A DNA stretch of 11,815 bases. Source: Armatimonadota bacterium. Lineage in GTDB: Bacteria; Armatimonadota; Zipacnadia; Zipacnadales; FEN-943. Shown here piece after piece: positions 5,276 to 11,815 of the stretch (position 1 is the stretch's first letter; every line of letters starts with the position of its first letter). The translations under genes and the position numbers were made by a program. The notes below the pieces were generated by a model that saw only the letters and a program-made list of their open reading frames with translations, had not been told where the DNA came from and did not search any database. The stretch is taken from positions 1 to 11,815 of the forward strand of contig JANZZA010000658.1 of assembly GCA_026419655.1 (NCBI GenBank). Direction: 5' to 3'.

Positions 5276-7978
5276 CTATCTGAGTTCCTTTTCCAGTTCG
5301 TCAGCAAACAATCTCAAGTGCCGGGCCAAGCGTTCGCGGCACGGTTCGGCGGCACCAGAGAACCTTAGCAGGTTGTCAGCCATTCGGGCGCCACCCTTGC
5401 CAATGCGCTGGATTTCGTCCCCGGTGACGCCAGCGCGGCGGAGAATGGTCTCTTCCAGGTCAGGGAGATCACCCTGCAGTAGTTTTTGTTTTGCGCTGGC
5501 GAGTTGGTCCTGCGAAGCCTCCTCGATGACGCTCTGGATGCGAGAAATAAGCGGCTCTGTAAGGTCCGCTTGCTCGGCCGCCTGGCGCGCATAGGCAGCC
5601 GCGTCAAGGACGTGCTGTCGCGCCCATTTCTGGTCCCGCGCAGCTTTTGCGCCCAGGTAGCGCACAAAGGCCTGGCACATTGCCTGCGTGTATTCCATCA
5701 TGTGGATGGCAGCCTCAGCAGCCTCTCTGTCCCTTTCGTCCGTCACCTGTCTCAGCTCCGGGCAGGAGAAGGGTTCGACTTTTACCGCCGCCCGGAAATT
5801 CGGGTCTGGGTCGTAAGCCGCCGCATAGAGCGCCGATGAGGTGACGATGAAGGCTGCCTGGGCTATGAAAAATGGGGCGGCTGCCGGCGGATTCCAGACC
5901 AGGCAAAAACCACATGCCGTGGACATCCAACCCGCCACACCCGCCGAAATGCTTGAGTACAGCGCGACCTGCTTTGGCACAGATACCTTTATGACCACGT
6001 CCAGTTGCGCGGGCAGGGGAAAGACGTTGGAACTCACGCCGTCAGGCACAGTCTCCCAAGTGGCCGACGGAATGAAATAATGCATGGTCTCGCCCCATTG
6101 CGTGAACTGAAGATAAGTAACATATTGGTCCACAACCGGGATGTAGGCAGACACCAAAGCCCATAGGAAGTCTCCGAAGGTCTGGGGCGGGATCCAGTCC
6201 CACCGGTGCTGAAAGACCATATTCACCCACACTTTTTCATGCGGTTCAAGGGGAATATCCATAGGCCCCCAACTGTCGGCGCCGTCCATGTTAGCATCCC
6301 AATAGAACTGGGCGCTGGGGGCTTGCTCGCGCCGCCTAATCCTGTACTCCTTGTCCCGCCAACCAAACCGCACCGTCACTGGCTCGTCGCTGGGATTCTC
6401 AAGCTGGACGGCTACGAAGTATGCATTATCCATCAGCGGGGGCCCTTCGTCTGGCGGCCGGTCTCGCTGGATGCCGCTCGGCAGACCGCCGAACCACGCA
6501 ATATCGGTGATAAAGGTGTCCAAGACCCTGGGATGGCGGCGGTCGCAGATTATCTTGCGCGTCCACCATTGCGCCTCTTGAGTCGTGTTGCCCGCCTTAT
6601 CCTTGGCCCGCACGTACACTGTGACTTCCTTGCGCTGCTGGTCCAACGTGCCGGTTTGCAGGGAAAAGCTCCACTGGGTCGTGCCCGCGGCCCTTGTCCA
6701 CTGCGTCTTGTTGGTGCTCCACTCGACCAGGGCTACTCCGCTCTCCGCATCCGTGGCCGTGCCACTAATCTGGACAGTCGGGTTGTCGGTTCGCAGGGGC
6801 TGCTGGTTCTGGCCGCCTGTCAACTGGGGCGGAGTGGAGTCCGTAACCGTTGGCGCATTGCGTACCTCTGAGACAGCCAGTTCCGTGGTGCCACTAAGCG
6901 CCCGACAAAAGTACCTGTGGGGACCGTAGTCAAGCACCTGGCTGTATTTATAGACCATGCCTTGCCTGGTCGTGTCGCGCGTCATTTCGTGTTCCTGGCC
7001 GTCGAGACTGATGACGACCCTCGGGGGGGCCTGATTATCGCTGGCCTCGTAGGTGGCGAAGAAGGTGAAAGTGGCCCCGTGTGGGCCAGGATCAGGGACA
7101 ACTGTCGTGCTGGTAAACTTTCGTATCACAGGCGAAACGCATATTATTTCGTAAGTGGCCACCAAATGTCCCGCGCTTGCATACGCGGTGTCGCCGTAGC
7201 TGGCAAGGTGAAACTTGAGCTTCAGGGTGCCAGGGTTGTCCTGATAGAACACTTTCGTAAAGGTGTACTTGGCAAGCGGCAAACCTTGTTGGCCGCCGCC
7301 GTTTGCAAGCTCTGGAATTTCCTGATCCCACATCCAGCCAGCAGGACTTGTGCTCCCGGGCTCATAGGGCAGGACCCTGATTCTGCATGCGCGCAGGGTT
7401 TTCCATTGAGACGGGTTACTCACGGTGACCGTGAGAGTAATCTTGTCGCGCAGGTCGGGCTGGCCGCGCTGTGGCTGCATGGCTCGAGGCTGCAGTGGTG
7501 TGTGCGAGCACTCAATCCGCAAAACCGTCGGGGCCTCGTCCATAGTGGCGTAGTTCACGGCGACGTCGAAACTCAGGGGCTGGGTCCACATCCAACCCCG
7601 TCCCTGGTTACCCATTCTCACGTAGAGCTTGTGGGGGCCGGCCTTTCTTAGCGTCCAGCTCTTCGCGTACTGCACCCACGTGTCATGAGCTATGTCGGTA
7701 TTCGTAAGGTCTTGCGAGGCCGCAGCCATGTTGTCCTGGCCGGGCTCACACCAAACTACTTTGGCATACGTAGGGTTGGGCGCCCGACCGTCATCCATGA
7801 TCTTGAACGTGATGCTCAGGGTGTCCCCTACCTTGGGTGCGGCAGGCGTTTGAGAGACCACCTCGAGCTTAAGTGCGAGGACTGCTCCATGCGCGAGGAT
7901 TGCCAGTAGAGCCGCGGGAAAGATCCAGGCGAGCCTTGCGCAGCAGCGGTGGCCGTGCAACCCTTGTTTGGGAACCAT
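5276..7978 (-). CDS. Large exported Ig-fold protein with C-terminal membrane hairpin, function unknown
   Basis: A 900-residue protein of unknown function. Residues 11-36 (CCARLAWIFPAALLAILAHG then AVLA) form a signal peptide. Residues 37-145, 148-280 and 284-375 are beta-rich, Ig-like or CARDB-like segments. Residues 380-475 form a clear bacterial Ig-like domain (STPPQLTGGQ, ISGTATDAESGVALVEWS, YVRAKDKAGN). Residues 485-665 are a further beta-rich, Trp-rich region (ENPSDEPVTVRFGWRD). Two hydrophobic segments follow (about 672-693 and 699-722) and look like a membrane hairpin. Residues 740-900 are charged and helical, with possible coiled-coil character and no enzyme motif. The ATG at 7978 is preferred: the signal peptide starts there and GAGGA (7992-7988) lies 9 bases upstream, with a second GAGGG closer. 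A GTG at 8110 would add 44 residues. It follows the glycosidase gene after 230 bp, so co-transcription is possible but unproven. Confidence 0.85.
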   Translation of the reverse strand: MVPKQGLHGHRCCARLAWIFPAALLAILAHGAVLALKLEVVSQTPAAPKVGDTLSITFKIMDDGRAPNPTYAKVVWCEPGQDNMAAASQDLTNTDIAHDTWVQYAKSWTLRKAGPHKLYVRMGNQGRGWMWTQPLSFDVAVNYATMDEAPTVLRIECSHTPLQPRAMQPQRGQPDLRDKITLTVTVSNPSQWKTLRACRIRVLPYEPGSTSPAGWMWDQEIPELANGGGQQGLPLAKYTFTKVFYQDNPGTLKLKFHLASYGDTAYASAGHLVATYEIICVSPVIRKFTSTTVVPDPGPHGATFTFFATYEASDNQAPPRVVISLDGQEHEMTRDTTRQGMVYKYSQVLDYGPHRYFCRALSGTTELAVSEVRNAPTVTDSTPPQLTGGQNQQPLRTDNPTVQISGTATDAESGVALVEWSTNKTQWTRAAGTTQWSFSLQTGTLDQQRKEVTVYVRAKDKAGNTTQEAQWWTRKIICDRRHPRVLDTFITDIAWFGGLPSGIQRDRPPDEGPPLMDNAYFVAVQLENPSDEPVTVRFGWRDKEYRIRRREQAPSAQFYWDANMDGADSWGPMDIPLEPHEKVWVNMVFQHRWDWIPPQTFGDFLWALVSAYIPVVDQYVTYLQFTQWGETMHYFIPSATWETVPDGVSSNVFPLPAQLDVVIKVSVPKQVALYSSISAGVAGWMSTACGFCLVWNPPAAAPFFIAQAAFIVTSSALYAAAYDPDPNFRAAVKVEPFSCPELRQVTDERDREAAEAAIHMMEYTQAMCQAFVRYLGAKAARDQKWARQHVLDAAAYARQAAEQADLTEPLISRIQSVIEEASQDQLASAKQKLLQGDLPDLEETILRRAGVTGDEIQRIGKGGARMADNLLRFSGAAEPCRERLARHLRLFADELEKELR

Positions 7979-7981
7979 TTG

Positions 7982-7992
7982 CCCTCTTCCTC
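7982..7992 (-). promoter_or_regulatory. Ribosome-binding site fixing the start at 7978
   Basis: On the minus strand GAGGAAGAGGG precedes the ATG at 7978. The distal GAGGA is 9 bases from the start. This, together with the signal peptide, decides against the upstream GTG at 8110. Confidence 0.7.
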
Positions 7993-8208
7993 TTTTTGAG
8001 AGGCTCTGGTAAGGCGGCGCCGGGCCCCCCGCGACGGCAAACCTTTGCATTGTGGGGGCGTCATGAGAGTCTCCCCCGGCACTGCCCGTAATGTTTACAT
8101 CATTGGCCACTCTTATGGCACAAGCCTGAATGGCAGGCTGGCACGACCGCCCGTTGGCTGCCGATAGCGCGGTAGGAGCCCGTCGCGAGTCGTCGCAGGG
8201 GAAACTGG

Positions 8209-11200
8209 CTATCTTTCTATCGTCCCCTGCAGTCCGACTGGCAAGGAAAGCGTAAACCCACCGGGCGGGCTACAGGCCCCGCCTAGCCTGACGTGAACCT
8301 TGCCGCCCGCTGAAGCGCCAGCGGGCGTGACGGTCATCTCCAGGTCGCCCCAATAGGTGGGCATGCCCGCCACTGAGAAGGCCCGCTCTCCCCGTAGCCA
8401 TTCCTCTGGCACCCCGGCCAGGAGCACCAGTTGGTCGCCCTTCTCGTACATCAAGCAGGTGCGCAGAAGGTTGATGTAGTCGGCGCCGACCCAGGTATGG
8501 GGCATGTCGCCGCCGCGGAACCGGCCGGTTTTGGGATCGAAGCTTTCGCCCCAGGCGTACACGCCCGGTGCACTCTGGTGGTCCAGATGCCAGCGCAGCA
8601 TGGTCCAGGCTCGCTCGCGCTGTCCCAGGAGAACATAGCAGGCCCCAAGCTCCATGCCGTAGCCCCATACCGAGCCCCAGTGAACATATCCGCCGCCCGT
8701 AGGCGCAATCCACTTGTCCCAGTAAACGTCGAAACTGCGCCTGGTAAGCGGGTCTTTGGGGTCGAGAATCATGCCTGGCCACAGGCCTGGGCTTGTCCCC
8801 CGGGCCATCGAGGAACTGTCTTTATCCTCCGGCCCGTTGGGGATGTAGTCAATGCCGTAGTGGGCCATGACCTGGCGGATGCTTTCCATCGTGGAGGCCA
8901 TAAGTTCATCGCCAGCGGTTTTCATCCAGCGGACATCGTCCTCGCGGCCCAGCTCACGGGCCGCATATTCAGCATCCCGCCAGCCCAGTATCGCCCAAAA
9001 ATCGTCCCAGTAGTGGTGCCAATCGCCCGGGCCAAGGTCTTCGGCGGAAACCGAGGGCGGAAGTATTCCGAAAGCGTAGCTCAATGGCGCAGGCTTTGCC
9101 CGGACTTCATCGGTCATGTTTTGCAGGCGCAGTCGCTCAAGAAACTCACAAGCCCTGCGGATTGCAGGATATACCTGCCCCAGCCACGTCCGGTCGTGAG
9201 TGAAGTGGTAAACCTGGACGAGGGAGTAAATGCCCTGACCCTGAGCATCCCACTCGTGAGGCCCCACTGCGGTGTAGTCGTTGCCAACGATTGATGGGAA
9301 TTCGCCGTCGGGACGCTGGATTTTGACGTAGACTTCGGCGGCTGCGCGAGCTTCCTCAAAAAGACCCATCCGCAACATGGCGGCAATCTGATAGGCGCTG
9401 TCACGGCACCAGAAAGCGTCGTAGTTCAGCGGGCCGGGATGGGGCTGGTCGCCGTCCATGGACACGAGCATATAGGCAGCGTTGGCCCGCGCAGCGTTGG
9501 CCACCCGCGGCTCGGGCAGGTCCCAGCGGGTTTTTCCGATGCGCTCCCGCCACCAGGCCGCTGCCGCGCTGGCCGCTTCGCCGAAGGTCACGGGGACAAA
9601 AGAAGCCGGATTCGAGGCAGCATCGGCACCCTGGGGAGCGGCAATTTCGAGCGCCCATTCCTGACCGGGTTGCAACTCCAGGTCCCAGGCGAGGGCGGCG
9701 GCTACGGGCCCGCGACCGGGCCGGCTACCACTGGGCAGCTCGCCCCTGATTGCCCACGCGACCGGGTCGCCGTCGAGCAATGAGCATGTACCGAAGGCCC
9801 CTGGCAAAGCAGACACCCGTGCGAACAGCCGCCCGTCTATGCTCACGTCTGCCCCAGTTAGGTCAATCCTGTCGGACTGCGCCAGGTCACCGTTGAGCTG
9901 GTAGGGACGGACCAGTAAGTACAGCCTCAGTGGCTGTGCGCGGTCAGCCCGATTTGTCACCACTATGCGACTGTACCCCGTGCCGGCGCCGCTACGGTCT
10001 GACCACACAAGGCAATCATGCCCGACGGACAGACCCTTGCGGTCGTCCCAGCGCCATTCGACAATCGGCAGGACATCTTCGCGCAGCCCCCACGCGACTC
10101 CCTTCCAGTCCTCCGACGAGAAGTCATATTCGGGATGCAGGAGCTTGCGGGCCTCCGCATCGTACACTACGGGCGTAAAGGAATAGCCCGTGTTCAGGGG
10201 CTGCACTGACCCATCCGGGCCGACCAGGGCTTCATCGCGGCCCCGCGGTAATCCCGTCACCGTCCATATCACAGCCCCCGACCGCACCCAGGCCGGCACG
10301 TACCAATCGGGATGCAGCGACGCAAGGTAGCGCAGCACCTGCTCCCATCCGCCCGCGAGGACCCTGTCGAGAACCATCATCACAGGGCCGCGAGCAATGC
10401 CCCCATTGCCGTACCAGTCTGCTATGCGCACGGCCACAACCAGCTCGCGCCCCGGCCCGCAGAAAGGCCCCACGTCCGTGTAGGTGGCCTTATCCCAGAC
10501 GGTTTTTTCGTCGTCGGCGGGCGTCAAAGAGCCGTGCGTGGCGACCTTCTCACCGTTGACGTAAAGCTCGTAGGCGTCGTCCACGCCGCCAAAGACCAGG
10601 ATGCCCTTGCCTTCGGGCCAGGCGTCGCTGAGCTTGATTTTCTTCCGGTACCAGGCCCATCCATCATAGGCCCCGATTTGGGCTTCCCAGATAGCCGGCA
10701 CCGGCACCTCGCGCCATGTAGTATCATCGAAATCCGGGCGGTGCCAGCCCAGGTCGAGGCCGCGACCCTCTGGGTCGGTCGAGAATTTCCAGGGGCCGGA
10801 AAGGTCAAGGACTTCTATTGTCGGCGTCGGCTCGATGCGGATGGGCGCGCGCACCAGTCCGCCGCCGCCCCCCCAGTCCATGATGCGGACGGCCAGCAAG
10901 ACCTCCTGGGCAGCGGTCAGCCTAGCAGGTAGGGGCACCATCGTCTCGGTCTGCCAGACGCTGTGGCCGCCTGCCAGGCTCCCAGAGCGGCCGATAAACT
11001 CCCCATTGGCCCAGGCCTCGTAGGCGTCATCCACGCCAGGAAAAATGACTACCAGGTCCTTGCCGGCAAGCTCGGCCGGGATGGGGATGCGCTTGCGGTA
11101 CCAGCCCAAGCCATCGTAGTCGGGGTGCGTTTGCTCTTCCCAGGTCCGTCCCGCCTGCAGCTCTTCCCAGGTACTGTCGTCGAAATCCGGCCTCATCCAG

Positions 11201-11328
11201 CCGAGGCGCAGGCCCTCATCGTTTGGGTCGGCCCTGAATTTCCACAGGCCGGTGACTTCCGCGGCCTGGGCCGCCCTCACGAGCGCCAGAATAGCCATGA
11301 TGCCTGCGAGCTGACGAAGGAATCTCAT
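8209..11328 (-). CDS. Exported glycosidase-like protein: two jelly-roll domains plus (alpha/alpha)6 barrel
   Basis: A 1039-residue protein with a signal peptide at 1-22 (MRFLRQLAGIMAILALVRAA). Two homologous jelly-roll domains of the beta-galactosidase/GH2 sugar-binding type follow at about 25-168 and 175-322. Both read G.WKF..DP...GL.LGW.RPDFDD.TW, then YDG..WYRK, GVDDAYE..-NGE and VAVRI.DW. Residues 325-595 are a beta-rich linker or super-sandwich. Residues 600-975 look like a six-hairpin (alpha/alpha)6 glycosidase: NYDAFWCRDSAYQIAAMLRM, QRPDGEFPS, HEWDAQGQGIYSL, WHHYWDDFWAILGWRDAEYA, WGESFDPKTG. Residues 980-1039 form a short beta tail. Candidate acids include Asp643, Asp674/Glu676 and Glu692/Asp694, but I cannot assign the catalytic pair or the GH family. 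ATG 11328 is preferred over an upstream 11469 start because of the signal peptide and GAGGGGG 7 bases upstream. The role is probably periplasmic or extracellular oligosaccharide hydrolysis. Confidence 0.88.
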   Translation of the reverse strand: MRFLRQLAGIMAILALVRAAQAAEVTGLWKFRADPNDEGLRLGWMRPDFDDSTWEELQAGRTWEEQTHPDYDGLGWYRKRIPIPAELAGKDLVVIFPGVDDAYEAWANGEFIGRSGSLAGGHSVWQTETMVPLPARLTAAQEVLLAVRIMDWGGGGGLVRAPIRIEPTPTIEVLDLSGPWKFSTDPEGRGLDLGWHRPDFDDTTWREVPVPAIWEAQIGAYDGWAWYRKKIKLSDAWPEGKGILVFGGVDDAYELYVNGEKVATHGSLTPADDEKTVWDKATYTDVGPFCGPGRELVVAVRIADWYGNGGIARGPVMMVLDRVLAGGWEQVLRYLASLHPDWYVPAWVRSGAVIWTVTGLPRGRDEALVGPDGSVQPLNTGYSFTPVVYDAEARKLLHPEYDFSSEDWKGVAWGLREDVLPIVEWRWDDRKGLSVGHDCLVWSDRSGAGTGYSRIVVTNRADRAQPLRLYLLVRPYQLNGDLAQSDRIDLTGADVSIDGRLFARVSALPGAFGTCSLLDGDPVAWAIRGELPSGSRPGRGPVAAALAWDLELQPGQEWALEIAAPQGADAASNPASFVPVTFGEAASAAAAWWRERIGKTRWDLPEPRVANAARANAAYMLVSMDGDQPHPGPLNYDAFWCRDSAYQIAAMLRMGLFEEARAAAEVYVKIQRPDGEFPSIVGNDYTAVGPHEWDAQGQGIYSLVQVYHFTHDRTWLGQVYPAIRRACEFLERLRLQNMTDEVRAKPAPLSYAFGILPPSVSAEDLGPGDWHHYWDDFWAILGWRDAEYAARELGREDDVRWMKTAGDELMASTMESIRQVMAHYGIDYIPNGPEDKDSSSMARGTSPGLWPGMILDPKDPLTRRSFDVYWDKWIAPTGGGYVHWGSVWGYGMELGACYVLLGQRERAWTMLRWHLDHQSAPGVYAWGESFDPKTGRFRGGDMPHTWVGADYINLLRTCLMYEKGDQLVLLAGVPEEWLRGERAFSVAGMPTYWGDLEMTVTPAGASAGGKVHVRLGGACSPPGGFTLSLPVGLQGTIER

Positions 11329-11335
11329 CTTCTCG

Positions 11336-11342
11336 CCCCCTC
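11336..11342 (-). promoter_or_regulatory. Ribosome-binding site fixing the start at 11328
   Basis: GAGGGGG on the minus strand lies 7 bases before the ATG, which opens directly into a signal peptide. The 47 residues upstream of it have no leader character. Confidence 0.7.
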
Positions 11343-11535
11343 GGATCCGTTGATTGCGGAGCTGTTGGCACTCTCGCCACCGGTTGCCTCCTGTAAAGAC
11401 CCTCTCGCGCCAACGGCTATGTAATTCCCCAGCCGCTTGCGAATCCTGCCCCGCTGGAGACAAGGGCACAGCCCAGAACCCACACTCCTGCTTTGCCCCT
11501 TATGCTTACCCACTCTGGGATTGGGTATACCAGTA

Positions 11536-11564
11536 TTGCCAAATGCTTTTTAGCGTAGTACAGT
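11536..11564 (+). promoter_or_regulatory. Sigma-70-type promoter for the prepilin gene
   Basis: TTGCCA (11536-11541) and TACAGT (11559-11564) are separated by 17 bases. The predicted start near 11571 leaves a leader of about 40 bases to the TTG start at 11612. It sits in the 283-bp divergent gap with the glycosidase gene, whose own promoter I could not identify. Confidence 0.55.
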
Positions 11565-11596
11565 GGCACCTGTTCGTGCGGGGAAGCCAATATCTC

Positions 11597-11604
11597 AAGG
11601 AGGT
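11597..11604 (+). promoter_or_regulatory. Strong ribosome-binding site deciding a TTG start
   Basis: AAGGAGGT is a near-perfect anti-16S match ending 7 bases before the TTG at 11612. An in-frame GTG at 11603 overlaps the site itself and so cannot use it. Confidence 0.75.
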
Positions 11605-11611
11605 GAGCGTA

Positions 11612-11815
11612 TTGAGACGTGGCTTTACGCTAATCGAATTGCTGGTGGTGATCGCGATCATCGCGATCCTGGCGGCCATCCTATTTCCGGTCTTCGCTCG
11701 GGCCCGAGAGAAGGCGCGGCAGGCTAGCTGCCAGAGCAACCTGAAGCAGATTGGCCTGGCCGTGCACATGTACGCGCAGGACTACGATGAACGGCTGCCG
11801 CTGGGCGACTATCCC
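11612..11815 (+). CDS. Type IV prepilin-like protein, N-terminal part (cut by window end)
   Basis: The first 68 codons of a type II secretion/type IV pilin-like protein. It opens MRRG then FTLIELLVVIAIIAILAAI, the class III prepilin signal: a very short basic leader, cleavage by prepilin peptidase after Gly4, Phe at mature +1 and Glu at mature +5, then the hydrophobic helix that embeds in the membrane and later packs in the pilus core. FPVFARAREKARQASCQSNL, KQIGLA and YAQDYDERLP follow, wording common in the many DUF1559-like and pseudopilin proteins of Armatimonadota and Planctomycetes. The start is TTG, supported by AAGGAGGT seven bases upstream. These proteins are usually 200-300 residues, so most of the gene lies beyond the window. 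It is divergent from the glycosidase gene. Whether it serves a pilus, a pseudopilus or a surface structure cannot be told from this part. Confidence 0.93.
   Translation, partial: MRRGFTLIELLVVIAIIAILAAILFPVFARAREKARQASCQSNLKQIGLAVHMYAQDYDERLPLGDYP

Noticed and set aside
4937..5368. Plus-strand open frame of 143 codons
   Set aside because: It begins inside the right end of the MITE-like element, runs antisense into the 900-residue gene, and has no recognisable domain.
6206..7651. Plus-strand open frames of 221 and 244 codons
   Set aside because: They lie antisense within the well-supported Ig-fold protein gene and are explained by high GC.
7979..8110. Upstream GTG start for the Ig-fold protein
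   Set aside because: It would place 44 polar residues before a textbook signal peptide that has its own strong ribosome-binding site.
8123..8139. Possible terminator hairpin (AGCCTG/CAGGCT) between the two large minus-strand genes
   Set aside because: The stem is only 6 bp and is followed by TTGTGCC rather than a T run, so it is too weak to call.

Overview
The window looks like a stretch of chromosome from a GC-rich environmental bacterium. The best taxonomic clue is the partial prepilin gene at the right edge. Its N-terminus (FTLIELLVVIAIIAILAAI, then FPVFARAREKARQ, SNLKQIGLA and YAQDYDE) has the wording typical of the very numerous type IV pilin-like proteins of Armatimonadota and related lineages. 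This assignment is inferred from protein style, not from a marker gene.

Layout. 64-1979 is a decayed insertion sequence of IS1182/IS5 type. It has recognisable terminal inverted repeats and a broken minus-strand transposase. Just outside its right end is a very good sigma-70 promoter (1996-2024), which drives a 141-residue secreted orphan protein (2136-2561) closed by a clear intrinsic terminator (2592-2623). A 115-bp repeat remnant (2671-2785) separates this gene from a convergent minus-strand gene for an exported alpha/beta-hydrolase (acetyl-xylan-esterase-like, 2871-4403). A 336-bp MITE-like element (4642-4977) with the same ends as the insertion sequence lies upstream of that esterase. 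Two more large minus-strand genes follow: a 900-residue exported Ig-fold/transmembrane protein of unknown function (5276-7978), and a 1039-residue exported glycosidase-like protein with two jelly-roll domains and an (alpha/alpha)6-type catalytic region (8209-11328). On the plus strand, diverging from the glycosidase, the window ends inside the prepilin gene (11612 onward).

How the genes fit together. All four complete protein genes encode exported proteins, and the esterase and the glycosidase suggest breakdown of plant or microbial polysaccharide outside the cytoplasm. The genes are separated by long gaps and have their own ribosome-binding sites, so I do not read them as one tight operon. 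The intergenic space is largely occupied by relics of one transposon family: a transposase-bearing copy, a short copy with matching ends, and an isolated 115-bp core unit in the opposite orientation. This family is the most notable hidden structure in the window. I found no CRISPR array, rRNA, intact tRNA or defence cassette.
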